Part shown: positions 35,864-47,287 of the stretch, one piece after another
Numbering within the stretch: the stretch's first letter is position 1
Layout of the letters: each line of letters opens with the position of its first letter
Assembly (NCBI RefSeq): GCF_029784155.1
Contig: NC_073691.1
Location: 24,558,011 to 24,622,010, forward strand
Length of the DNA: 64,000 bases
Direction: 5' to 3'
DNA from: Uranotaenia lowii
Lineage: Eukaryota; Arthropoda; Insecta; Diptera; Culicidae
The notes under the pieces: generated by a model
The model's database searches: none
Told to the model about the DNA's origin: nothing
The model's input: only the letters and a program-made list of their open reading frames with translations
Position numbers and translations under genes: made by a program

Positions 35864-36664
35864 TCAACCCTTATCCGTCTCAGAAATTTTTACCCGTTAG
35901 TGTTCGCGAAGTCTCAATTCGACACTCCTGACTGAAACGCATATTACTCTTGTTTCTCAATAGTTCTGTGCAAAATTTATAGTTTCAGAAACCACAAAAA
36001 TGTAATAAAAACGATGTCAAAAACGTACTTTTCATTCAAAGAACCACCGAATTTTTTCACTCCCTGTAGACAAATTTTGGAAAGTTTTTTGGAAAGTTGA
36101 CGTAATTTGATACAATTTCGTATCTTTAGATTCTCAAACTACGAAGCATAGAATTTTTGACGAATTTTCAAAGGTAGCTGTTATTCAAACTTTTTTATCA
36201 ATTTTCAATTTTTCAGATTTGCTAACACCTAAATTTAACTTTGCAATGGATTTTGAGTATATATTAGCAAGAATTTCGCAATAAAATAATATTCACCAGA
36301 AAGGAAATTAGACTTTGAATAACGGTAAAAATGAAAAGTTGAAGCTGAATATTGTCTGAGAAAATTTTTTGATTTACTTTGAGAAGTTTCCAAAACTATA
36401 CATTTCGAAAAATCGGTTGAGAAACAAGAGAGATATAGAGATTTTAAGCGAGAAGTGCCGAATTGACACTCAACGTCTGATTATAGGGAGTTTTTTGTCT
36501 GGGCTTTTAGAGTGCGTCCATAAAAAAGTAATGTTGCAAAATTAAAGATTTCTCATGAATTCATCGAGAGGGTCCCAGAAGCATTTTTTTATTCGGATGC
36601 GACTGAATCAAGATACAAGCTTCCAATAGGGCCATTTTAACCCTCAAGAGCGGATTAGGGTTAA
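35864..36664 (-). repeat. palindrome-bearing dispersed repeat, copy 2 (inverted)
   Basis: Reverse-oriented homologue of 23592-24231. The right end CGGATTAGGGTTAA corresponds to that copy's left end, and the left end reads CAACCCTTATCCGTC. Shared blocks include the phrase around GAAACAAGAGAGATAT and the text for ATGAACGCACCC / GTGCGTCCATAAAAAAGTAA. The palindromic GTGTCAA..TTGACAC words have decayed here. Confidence 0.68.
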
Positions 36665-36909
36665 TCTACCAAAATATATTTTAAGTTCTTACTTGGACTT
36701 AATTCTACTTAGAGTTTTATAGTATACCAATGTCAAATATAAATCGGCTGAAATGTTAGATTTTTGGAATTCAGATACAGATTTTTATTTAAAATTTTGT
36801 GATTCAGAACGCAGATCCAAAATCTCAAAATACACACTTCAGGATTAAAATAAAGCTCGGGTTTTTGGTTCACATTAGCTCGAGATTTTTATAGAAAAAA
36901 AAGTTCGGT

Positions 36910-38620
36910 CATGCGGTGTGACTATAGGCCTGGGTATGTGTATGTGCTAAAATGAAAAATGTTAGTTTTTGAAATATCTTCAAAAGTATCAGAGATATCG
37001 TTTTCAAATTATTACATATGATAGCCGGCATATCATTTCTTCTTTTGCTTTCAAAATTTTGTCTCATAAATATTTTGTTTTAATTAGTTTTGTCATGTGT
37101 AAACTAACACCAGCAAATTTCATAGCTCTTTTCCTGATAAATACGTTCATTAGGATCTGCTTTACCAGAATCAATGTTTCTTCTACAAATTGATTGAATA
37201 TGTTTAGATTTATATCAATTTTTTGAAGCAGTGTCCAAAATGTACAAATGGGGGTGATAATGGGCCAAGCTAAGATTGCGGTTTTCATAGCCTTGAAGGA
37301 GTTTTTGACCTCCAAAAACCATAAATATTCAATTTATTATTGTGCAGCAATTGGAGATAACGTTAGTTCGTATTTATCTACATGAATTCTAAAAATGTAT
37401 GAACTTCACTACATTTCTTTTAAATGTCTCCCTTCGAACTCAACACATATTGCGCAGACTTTAGACGTTGCTTTTTTTCGTCCCATGAAGCGAATATGAA
37501 GCGAGATAAGTGCTTCGGGCTTATAAAGAAAAAAGCATGTCTTCAGCGACAACTCTACAGAAGCAGATTTCCCAGCACTGTTAAAGATTTTGATGGAAAG
37601 TCTGAAGAAAAATTAGAAATAAAACTTGATTTTTGGTTTTCTAAGTGGTATCTTTCCAACAAGTGTTAAGATCAATTTCGTATGCGCTGAATTGGACTAA
37701 AACATGAAGATACCTTCCAGGATTTTATCAACACTAAACGAGCCATTTTTGTAGAAGGTTCTTCGAAGCGAAGGAAGAAGTTCAATATCTCAGCCGGAAC
37801 CAGCATTGCAGCCGAGGAAATTGCAAACAGTGAAAGAGTAAAAAAATAAAAGCGAAAAAAACCAACAAGAAAAATATCAAGCTTAAAAATGGAAAATCCA
37901 AATAATGATAAACGTTTTTTAACTATCAGCTTTTTTTTTATAGAATTAGAATAAGTTTCAATAAAATTTATTTTTTCAAAAAAAATCATTTTTTTAGACA
38001 AATTAATATCAGCAAGGACCGGCGTGAGAGAAAATTAAGAAGGGCCATCCATATACAAGGTTAACAAATTATTACAGGAAGCACATCATGATCATCATTA
38101 TATGAAACTGTAAGCCAAAATTCATGACGGATGAAATTTTAACACTCTAGGGGATCAATCTACATCTAAACATATGGATTCATTTTTATTTTGAAATTTT
38201 TGGTAACATTTTCTTGAATCACTCAACTATTACAAACGTGGCCCATAGTCACCCCTTCTAAGGGCCAATTTTCTTTGTATTACAACTTATTCAAAGAACA
38301 ATTTTTTTCAACTAAATTTTGTGTAGTTTTTTTTGTTAATTCTTTATTTGAAACGGCTCATACCTTTAGGCTTTAAAAAGCCAAACTCGTTTTGTTTGAT
38401 TACAATTGTGTGCTTATATCTAGTTCACTTTTTGAAGAAAAGATAGAAGATAGATAGGGAAATGTGAAAAAAAGGATTATAGGCGAAGATAATTTTGTGA
38501 AGTTGTATATATACTATTTAAGAACAAATCTGCTTTCTTTCACTTTAGAAATAAGCTAAATTACAATAGTTATTCAGAAAACAACTCAAACACCATCATT
38601 TTTGGCCCATTGTCCCGACG
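36910..38620. repeat. region with recurrent GTGAYTATGGGCCA words
   Basis: Related words occur at about 36917 (GTGACTATAGGCC), 37252 (GGGGTGATAATGGGCCA), 38238 (inverted, TGGCCCATAGTCACCCC) and 38602 (inverted, TTGGCCCATTGTCCC). This could be the ends of one or two nested MITEs of the TA-duplicating type. Boundaries are uncertain and there is no gene. Confidence 0.35.
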
Positions 38621-40033
38621 GTAGTTATTAAAATGTCAACCAACGGAGGATAGTTTTGAATAAATGCCAGTTCCGGTTTAAGCTGGTTCTAGTAAATCAT
38701 CAGAAAATTCTAGATCACAACAGATACCTACCAATCTATAAAAGTTAGTCGATGGTAAACTCAAAAGTTTGAACACAAAAATTTCGTCAATCCCGAATTT
38801 CGTTCTACGATTTCGCCTTTTTTTTCTTTCACCGTCATGTTTGTACACATCTTGCCTGAGTACGTTCCTAGGCAATCATAGTAATCAGTGGAAAAATCAA
38901 ATTTTCTCAGCTTTCAAACCAAACTTCCAAGTGGGAAGTTGAAAAATTTACTCCGAAAAAAGCAAAACAAATATATATGTAAGCATAAAATGTTGCGTAA
39001 GTATTAATCATTGCATTAAATTATGGATCCATTTTTATGTAATTTTCTTGCATTTTAGGATAGATGCTGGTAACATATCGTAGGACTTCATCCGAGACCT
39101 GAATTTGCGCTATCCCAAAAATGTTATACGGAGTTCTCCGGAAACAACAGCTTAGTCGTAGGGTTTAAGGAAATTATTCCCTTTCAACTAGAGGCTGTCC
39201 TATTATTACAGTTAGAAGTATCATTATTCAGGTAAGATCTACATTAATAACCACAAGAGCTCGCGGATTGTTTTAACCAGTGCCGGAAGTGATTGTTTAA
39301 ATAAATAAGTGGAATAAAAAAAAACTAAATTGAAACATTTTAAATATTTATTTTGAGGTTCTGAAACGCTTTACTTATGAGATTTGATATTTTTAACACA
39401 GCATAAGAAATGAAATTTTATGAACTTATCCATAGTCGTTGTTGTTTGATAAATTGTTTTTTTTTTCAGTCGTCGCTGGTTGCAGCAACTCAGCGCTCCA
39501 TGATTTCAACTGATAAACTATGATTTCAACTATGATAAATTAACCTTAAAATTGGGCATACCGCTCCAACTTATAATTCGCATGTATAAAATAAAATTAT
39601 ACAAGATCTGATATGATTGCAAAAACTAACTGTATCTTGCAGTCTAGTTTGGATGCAGGTTGATATCGTGGCCAAAATTTCATGAAGCTGTTACTTCGGC
39701 ACATATCGTTAGCTGACATGTGTAAACAAATGATTCAAGAACTTACAAACCTAGGAGGGAAAATTATTTATGTAAATTATTGACATATGATATAAATTGA
39801 AAGCGAATCAAGTCATTTGAAAAAAAGTCACAATAGAATGTTTCTAATTTCAAGTTTCGCTTTGTCCATTTCTACACTTGTAATTTTTTGTAGTCTTCTA
39901 TTCAGAAAATGAATGACTACAAACAACACTAACCTAATGATTCAAAGCAAAGAATACTGAATTTGAAACGGATTCAAACGAATTCACTTACAGTTTGTTG
40001 ATTTAACACCTAGACAATGAAGCTTTGTCGCTG

Positions 40034-40047
40034 GTGGCTCCAGAGAG
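40034..40047 (+). promoter_or_regulatory. recurrent motif GTGGCTCCAGAGAG, copy 5
   Basis: Exact copy. It is 228 bp from copy 6. Confidence 0.45.
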
Positions 40048-40261
40048 CCAATTTTTGGATTTGTCTTTTATTTTGCAATTTTTCAAATATTTAACAAACA
40101 TTTTTAACAATCATTTTCACATCAATTCATAAGATTTGTACGTTTTGCTGACTAATTATAATTTTTGTTCGTAAAAAAAAGTGTTAATAAATTTGAGTTC
40201 AAGTTATGTGCATTCCAGCATCCATCAGATAACTCAGTACATGATATTTGGTATTTGCTTG

Positions 40262-40274
40262 GTGGCTACAGAGA
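40262..40274 (+). promoter_or_regulatory. recurrent motif variant GTGGCTACAGAGA, copy 6
   Basis: One substitution within 13 bases, same orientation as the others. Confidence 0.35.
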
Positions 40275-41519
40275 ATCAAAAGTCCAGTACTTTACGAAAT
40301 TTCGTGTATCCCAAACTATTACTTAAGTATTATCAAATAAGGGCCTTCTCACAACAGTGATATTTTTTGGTTTAATTGAATAACATTATATTTAAGCGTA
40401 GCAAAATTGAGAAAAAACACTTTCGATTGCATATTTCATTTATATTTTAACATATTATCTGTAACATTTTACAATGTATTGCAGATTTTACTACAGGTCC
40501 ACCATGCGGTAAATACCTCAAAAGATACTGGATCCAAGGGAGGGGTGAAGCGTGGAGTTCCCTGCCAAACGCTTAATATGATTTTTTTTAAATTTAATTC
40601 GGTTTTATTAAATTTAAGAAAATTTAGGTTTAAACCAACTTTTATTGGCCTTCATCGAATATTGAAGTTAAAATTGTGAAATAGGTTTGATCTTAACGAA
40701 TAAGGACACACAGGAAGTAGAATTTGCCTTTGGGGCTTAGCAAGAGCAACGTGCTTATTCTGTTTTGATATCGGAATCTTTGGCAACCTGAGTTATTTTT
40801 CTTTAACTGTACGCTTCTCGATCATGATCGCCGGTGTAGTTGTTATCAACTGGAATTGACTTCAATGGCACACTTTTCACTTGTCCACTTCAACTTGAAC
40901 ATTTTTACAAAGAGCTAAAATTATTGATGACCTCACATGGCAATGCCTACTCGAACCTTTTGTTTTTAGTCAATATTATTTCGAATTATCAATAATTCTC
41001 TAACTATTCTTTAGCCAAAATTTGAGACCGAAACGATATCTCCAGCTTGTGTTTTGGCTTTCCAAAGTTGGGCATATTTTGCAGTGGGTGACTCTTGACG
41101 ACGAACGTGTCAAATATAATGCGAAGATGCAGCAAAAATGCAATGACATTCTAAATTTTGTTCAATTTCATCAACACAACAATGGATAAACTTTATAGAA
41201 ATGTAATTCTAGTATGCCGCGCAGATTTACCTTTTCAAATAGAGATTGACAAACAAAATAAAAAAAAATTTGACGAATTCACCTGTTCATCGAATTTGGT
41301 TCTGACAGTGGAAAAATATTACAAGTAGGCACTCATGAAAATGTTTCGTAAAAGCAGCGAACTATGGGGGAAACAGTGTATGAACCGCGAAGAAATTCAA
41401 TACCTCCCCTCCTGCACAAAACAAATATATGAAATTGTACTTCCCTTTAGTGAAAATGTCCGGAGAATCGATTGGACGTAGTTTCAGACGCCGCACAAGC
41501 TAACGAACGCAGTTATAGT

Positions 41520-42425
41520 GTCTTTTTAACCCCTGATTCCCCTATATTTTGTAAACAATCCAGAAAAAAGTTAATTTAAATTGAAAATTTTGCGATTTTT
41601 TCTAAGGAATCCAATAAAGACTGTTTGAGCCACCGAAGGCTTCAGAAAATGGAGGTATGGCTGTTTTGCCCTCAATTCCCTTATATTTTTCAATTATTTC
41701 CGAAAAAAGCATGTTCGGACTTATAAATTTTGAACCAAATGGGAAGTATCTTGTAAAATTTTTCCCGAGGAATTCAATGAAGGCTGTTTGAGTCACCGCA
41801 CGCTTCGAAAAATGGAGTTATGGCTGTTTTTACCCTCAATTCCCCAACATTTTTCTATTACTTCAGAAAAAAAGCTTGTTCGGACTTGAAAATTTTGATC
41901 CAAATGAGCTTATGCGATTTTTTCCGAGAATCCAATGAAGGCTGTTTGAGTCACCGCAAGCTCTGGAAAATGGATCAATTCCCCAACATTTTACAATTAT
42001 TAAAAAAAGCATGATCAAACAGCCTCCATTTGAATTCTCGGAAAAAATCACAAAAGATACGTCTCATTTGGTTCAAAAGTTTCAAGTCCGAACATGCGTT
42101 TTCTTAACTATTTGATAAATGTAAGAGAATTGAGGGTAATCAGCCATAACTTCATTTTACGAAGCATGAGGTGGATCATACTGCCCCGATCGATTCATCG
42201 GAAAAAATTACACAAGATTCGTCCCGTTTGGATTAAAATTTTCAAGTCGAACGTGCTTTTTTCGGAAATAATTGAAAAACATAGGGGAATTGAGGGTAAA
42301 AACAGCCATAACTCCATTTTCAGATGCGTGCTGTGGCTCAAACAGCCTCCATTCGATTTTTCAGAAAAAATCGCACCAGATAGGTCTATTTTATTCAAAA
42401 TTTTCAATCTAAATTAGATTTTTTT
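41520..42425. repeat. fold-back block: 160-bp tandem units then inverted units
   Basis: Units of about 160 bp, anchored by CTGTTTGAGYCACCG, start at 41621, 41784 and 41942 in direct orientation. From about 42005 the same unit appears reverse-complemented (CAAACAGCCTCCAT near 42018 and 42343, a degraded form near 42178). Each unit contains ATGGCTGTTTT(T)ACCCTCAATTCCC and GTTCGGACTTGAAAATTTTG. The two arms could fold into a hairpin several hundred bases long, as in fold-back transposons. No coding capacity. Confidence 0.75.
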
Positions 42426-42933
42426 CTGGCATTAGATTTTTTTCATTGTGCAGCGTCTCAAAAAACGCCTGACTAAGGAAAGATTGCAAAATTTCCTCTT
42501 CGACCGATGAACCGATGAAAAATTAGGAATTTTTTCAGATGGTTTTCAACAAACTAAGATTTAGATAAACACAGTTTTGTTGTAAAAGATTTGTCAACTG
42601 TTCAAGTCTCTTTCAAATTTCCTTAGTTTCATTTGCTAAGAACTTTTGTTAAAATTCTATCTTGGATTAAGACTTAGGCTGTTGAAAAATGTATTAAAAA
42701 TTGTACCGTAAATTCTTCACATTTTCAAATTTTTACACACAACTTTAACAACTTACCTTATTTTCTAAAGTATACATCGCTCGATATTTACACAGGCAAC
42801 TGAAGGTGATTGAACCGAGAGAAATTCGCACACGAAAACTACTATATTACATTTGTCGTTTTTCTAACACCTAAAATAAGTAATTCTGGCAAACGGTTTC
42901 GAAACTTTTGAACGCCGTCAGACCCGTCAGAAA
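42426..42933. other. noncoding; likely 3' flank of the second InaF gene
   Basis: AT-rich, no gene. Probably the 3'UTR side of the minus-strand gene that stops at 42934. Confidence 0.35.
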
Positions 42934-43197
42934 CTAATCATTATCGCATCCGGTGTGCCGTTCCGGATTCTCGTCCTCCGAGTAGTCGTCGATCGTGGGC
43001 TGCCAGAAGAAGATATAGTACGCGGACAGGAGCAACGCCGCAAACGACACCGTAAACAGGTAGATACAGACCACGATCACCCGCACGCACTTGGGGGCCC
43101 CGGCGGTTTTCTTCTCCGAAAAGTATCCGTCCGCCTGTTCGGCATCCCGGGCGTACAGGGGCTGATTGCTACTCGGTGCCGGATCTTCATTTTCCAT
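42934..43197 (-). CDS. short InaF-motif single-pass membrane protein
   Basis: An uninterrupted 87-codon frame. The N-terminus is hydrophilic (MENEDPAPSSNQPLYARDAE). A basic KKTAGAPKCVRV stretch then leads into one hydrophobic helix (VIVVCIYLFTVSFAALLLSA) ending YYIFFWQP, the InaF signature, at residues about 40-67. A short acidic tail (DDYSEDENPERH) follows. The charge pattern puts the N-terminal side in the cytoplasm. It resembles the gene at 9018-9789 only over the motif, and has no long tail. Drosophila inaF is likewise a locus encoding several InaF-motif proteins, so these two are likely members of the equivalent cluster; which members is not clear. GC content is well above that of the neighbouring DNA, as expected for coding sequence. 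Confidence 0.83.
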   Translation of the reverse strand: MENEDPAPSSNQPLYARDAEQADGYFSEKKTAGAPKCVRVIVVCIYLFTVSFAALLLSAYYIFFWQPTIDDYSEDENPERHTGCDND

Positions 43198-44038
43198 CGT
43201 TAAAATTATTCGAATCTACAATCTTTTCCTAGTGGTGGTTTCTAAGTTCGGTTAGAATGTTCCGCGTCGATCGAATGCCACTGCCAGACTGAACCGGATT
43301 CACGCCATGGGGCCCAATAACTACTCAAGCGTTACGCGCGGACGGCCGGACGAATCGGGGAAAAGTCGAAAAGGAAAATTGAAGACAATACGTAGTTGCT
43401 CGCCAATCGATGTATGGTTGTTTACATGTCTGATGAATTTCGGCTGAGCCGCGCTTTTCCTTCCATTCATGATGAGATGACCGCACCACACGGTCCGGGA
43501 ATTACGTATTCTAGTTAGTAGGTACGAAAAGCTTTCCGTTTTGTTCCTCCCTTTTCCTTACATTAAGGTATAAATTGAATGGATGGTATAAGAATATTTA
43601 CAACGATTCTTCGTGTTCTCCCTACTAAGTAGAAAGCCGCGACATGCTATAGTAAAAAGTAACTGGTGCGGCATTTCCTGTCCGTTACGGCACCAGCACC
43701 AGAGCGGGCGGATCAGTCATGGACACTTAGATGCCGCCACCTTTTCACCGGACAGCGGTAGTAGTTCCGCAAATTAAAACACTGCGAACCACCTGCGTGC
43801 AGTCAGTCTGACGTGACGTGCATAAGCTCAAACACAACATAATCAACTTATAGTAGAAAAGCAATGACAACAGGCTAGAAGCAAATGACTTCAATTCGTA
43901 AAGCCGGGCGTGGGGAATGGCATCAGTCATACAGGCATTGCGTGGGTGTCTCTGAAAATTAACTTGGGGTAGTCTTCATCGAGAAGAATTTTCTGGACAT
44001 AAACTTAATTATGGCCTGCGTCTTAAAATTGGAGAATC

Positions 44039-44051
44039 GTGGCTCCAGAGA
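44039..44051 (+). promoter_or_regulatory. recurrent motif GTGGCTCCAGAGA, copy 7
   Basis: Thirteen bases identical to the consensus. It is 678 bp from copy 8. Confidence 0.42.
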
Positions 44052-44716
44052 ACATTTTACCATGCAAGGTTCTTCCAAAAGTTGTTACACCAGAATTTGG
44101 TAAATTCGATCGAATTTCATTTTCACTTGGGAATAAGAAATATAATGCTCTGATCCTGAAGCTTAGCTCTAAATAATCAAATAGTTGGATGAACACTGCC
44201 GAACTAGAACTTATTTCAAGAAATTTTAAACAACTTCTTCACTAGACGAAAGAAGTCGCGTTTGGCTCCCGTCATTTCTTTTGTTCATCAGCATTAATCC
44301 AAAGAAAGTTTCGCTAATCCAATGTCGATGAATCACATATTGAAAAATCCTTCCTCCCAAAGATTTAGGTTTAACCACAGAGAATTCAAATTCTTTCACA
44401 CGTTTTCAGCTCATTTTTGTTCGAGGCCAGACCTCGGTTCTCTTTGGTTTAACTAGAATTGGAGCCCTGAGAGTCAAAAAGCGTAAAAGAGCAAAATTAA
44501 TCGGTCGTTAGCGTTATTTTTATCTGGTGACAATTTCACATCCTTTAAATTTTAGGAGTAGAAAATAACACAAGAAAGGAAACTTTGAAACGTGTTTTTT
44601 TTTAAAGTTTCGTTTATGTACTTATAATCCTTAGGCTCTAACGCCTTGCTTAGTTTTGGATTTAAATAAGTTCTAATAAGTATTTTTTTTTCAACCGAAC
44701 CTTATATTAGGCAATA

Positions 44717-44730
44717 GTGGCTCCATAGAG
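44717..44730 (+). promoter_or_regulatory. recurrent motif variant GTGGCTCCATAGAG, copy 8
   Basis: One substitution in 14 bases. Confidence 0.38.
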
Positions 44731-45293
44731 TTAGCATGTAAAAATTGTTGTATTTACGTTTTGATTACACTAATTTTGGAAGGATTTGGCGCGCTAAATT
44801 CAATTTTTTTTCTGAATAGGCTCACCGCTTCTATTGAGTTGAAGTATAAAATTGAAATACGCGTGGGTTAAGTTAACGTGTGGCAATGGAATGATTTATT
44901 TTATCTATCCTACAACTAGGCATGGATTACTGAGTTTAGATCATAATTAATTCTACGCCTCCTACAACTAAGCTCGTAACGTTTTCATATTTTGTTGTGT
45001 TCAAAACGAATGGTTCTCGTTTCGGCAAAGCAGAAACATTCATTCGATACATTTAAATCAGCTCTTCAAAACTATGCTAAGGCCGGAACAAATATCAATT
45101 TCTTCTTCTGTCACCTTTTGACGATAAAAAATTATTTAATTTATAGGTTTTGTGCAATGATCTATTACACAATGTTGTTGCATACAAGCTTCCGTGCAAT
45201 TTATTCCAATTTAGTAGTTTTTTGTATTATTTTGATAATAAGATGGTAAGATGGCCCATGTCATTCTTTCTCAAAAATACGCTAACCTATGGC

Positions 45294-45856
45294 CAGGGAC
45301 CGAAAACAGCACGAACACAGTAAGTGCAACACAATTTGATGACACAGCACTTCCGAAACGAAGCTGTGCTGTGTCTGTGTTGATCTACTTTTGTTGCGTG
45401 TCGGCCGCAACACAGCACAGTATGCGACACAGTTGACGACACAGTGTGTTCGTGTGCCGGTCCCAATACGATTATCATTGTTGCTCCAGCCAGCTGGCTT
45501 TTTTTTCAATTCGTCGCCTACTTGCTAGCAGCCGAACTGGATAAATTTTTTTCTTTTGCTTTTGCTCAACACAATGTGAGTGAAGAGCTTCGCCATTGAA
45601 AATACGGAGAAATGCTGTCCAGTCAAGTGCGACGGGTGAAAAAATAGCCTTGCTCGTAACAACACTGTGTTGCGTGCTGTGTTATCCTCGACACAACACA
45701 ACTGGGAACTGTGTCGTGTTGATTTGATGCAACACAACACAATTGAAGTGCTGTGCCAAACCAAAGTGTCGCACACAAAAATTTATGTGTCAGCACTCCA
45801 GAATTTGTGTTGCACGTTATGTACTGTGTTGTCTTTGTGTTTTTTGTCGGTCTCTG
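45294..45856. mobile_element. hAT-type MITE with CAGGGACCG ends
   Basis: The ends CAGGGACCGAAAACAGCAC and (inverted) CAGAGACCGACAAAAAACAC sit between perfect 8-bp repeats CCTATGGC (45286-45293, 45857-45864). The 563-bp interior is rich in ACACAACAC / GTGTTGTG words on both strands. It also holds a second inverted copy of the left end near 45440-45470 (TTCGTGTGCCGGTCCC). The reading frames crossing it are repeat artefacts. Confidence 0.87.
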
Positions 45857-46192
45857 CCTATGGCTTCGAATGATGTTTTTCTTCATTTATATTGCAGCAA
45901 ACAAGCTTTTTCATCATTTATTAGATGAAAAGTTCACAAAAACGACATTAGTTCTTAGAAACAGAAGGATCAATGGAATCAGCGTGAAACCTGTTATTTT
46001 TCATGATTAACTTTTAAGGTTTTATGGTAAACTGGCCTGGGTAATCTGATAAAACTACAGCTCATCGTTTTTCCACTCGCATGAATATTTTGTTGTATTT
46101 TGCTAACTTCATACAACTTTTAACTTAAATCAATCATATCAAATTTGGGTCAGAATGCCTACAAGACCACGTGTTTCTTTCTATTTGCTCCT

Positions 46193-46440
46193 GAGACAAA
46201 AGACATGAGACTTGATACTTGAGACCTGAGACCTGAGATAAGAGACATGAGAAATGAACATGAGACAAAGAGACATATGACTTGAGACCTGTCTCATGTC
46301 CATGTCTCATGTCTCATGTTACTTGTCTCATGTCAGGTCTCAAGTCTTATGTCTCATGTCTCAAATTTCAGGTCCCATATCTCTTGTATCATGTCTCAAG
46401 TCTCAGGTCTCAATGTCATTATCATGTCCTCCATGTCCCA
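46193..46440. repeat. palindromic minisatellite of GAGACATGA / TCATGTCTC words
   Basis: The left half (46193-46290) repeats GAGACMTGA and GAGACYTGA at irregular spacing. The right half (46290-46440) repeats the complement TCATGTCTC / CAAGTCTCAGGTCTC. The two halves meet near 46290 and could form a long imperfect hairpin. Confidence 0.75.
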
Positions 46441-46959
46441 GCTTCAAGTTGTTTTTAGACAGTTTTCAGGAATTGACGCGGTTTTTTTATGCGGTTTTTC
46501 ACGCGGTACATATTAACGCGTAAAAAAAACCTTACTGTAGTTTTATTGCGAAAACCTTGCATTAACATACTTAAAATCCAGTACAAAGTCGAATTTAGGT
46601 GCTAGAATAGTATCAGAAAATGCAGATTGATAAACAGTTCGAAAAGCAGCTACATTAGAATAGTCGTCAGAAATTCTATGTTTCGTAAATCTAAAAATTC
46701 AACAAAAAAAAAATCACAAATTACGTATATTATAGAATATAATCCGGATTTTCTGTGTCATTTTTCTATGCCACAATTTAATATAATCATGATTAAGTTA
46801 GTTGTTATTTTAAGATTCCCTAAGTTTTGTTTCCCTTTTTTAAATAATGTTGAGTTCTTCATAATTAGCTAGCAAAACAAAGTTGTTGTTTTTTTCTATT
46901 TATTTTAGCTAGTTATAACTGCTCTCTGATTTCCACTTGAGTTCTGATTCTTCAGATGA

Positions 46960-47287
46960 TGTTTTTTTCTAATTTTAGACTGACATTAAAACTAAATGCA
47001 TTACAATGGGCTATACCCAGCTTTTCTTGTTTCCTTCGTCGGCACTGCCATGAGCTTAACTCGGCTAAAGTGTGTTGCCATGGGCTCAACCTGGCTTTAC
47101 TTGATTTCGATGCCGGCACTGCCATGAACTTAAACTCGGCTGAAGTGCGTTGCCATGGGCTTAACCCAGCTTTTCTTATTTTCTTGACGACCGCAGATGC
47201 TTCCCAAGAGTCAACAGACAGATTTGAACCGGCCGGTCCCACTGCCTCCGTACACAAAGGGCAATTAACTCCTGGCAGGATCGCCAA
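46960..47287 (-). repeat. internal remnant of an LTR element with 110-bp tandem repeat
   Basis: GGCACTGCCATGARCTTAA occurs at about 47040 and 47114. The linked word GTTGCCATGGGCTYAAC occurs at about 47075 and 47149, so a unit of about 74 bp is repeated. On the minus strand it follows the LTR-like end and a primer-site-like TGGCGATCCTGCC at about 47285-47273. No gag or pol could be read. Confidence 0.4.

Larger units (their letters stand above)
38621..41519. other. noncoding region with two motif copies
   Basis: No gene recognised. The 14-mer motif occurs at 40034-40047 (exact) and 40262-40274 (one change). Confidence 0.3.
43198..45285. other. 5' flank of second InaF gene, noncoding
   Basis: A GC-richer patch at 43200-43800 upstream of the InaF start may hold its promoter or 5'UTR exons. 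Motif copies lie at 44039-44051 and 44717-44730. No other gene seen. Confidence 0.35.

Noticed and set aside
45251..46010. Several overlapping His/Cys/Thr-rich frames around 45.3-46.0 kb
   Set aside because: They come from the ACACAAC-rich body of the hAT-type MITE and its edge.
46296..46523. Frames with SHVSCYLSHVRSQ-type text
   Set aside because: Translation of the TCATGTCTC minisatellite.
46952..47287. A 111-codon minus-strand frame and its plus-strand twin
   Set aside because: No ATG start, composed of a tandemly repeated leader next to an LTR-like end, and no gag similarity seen.
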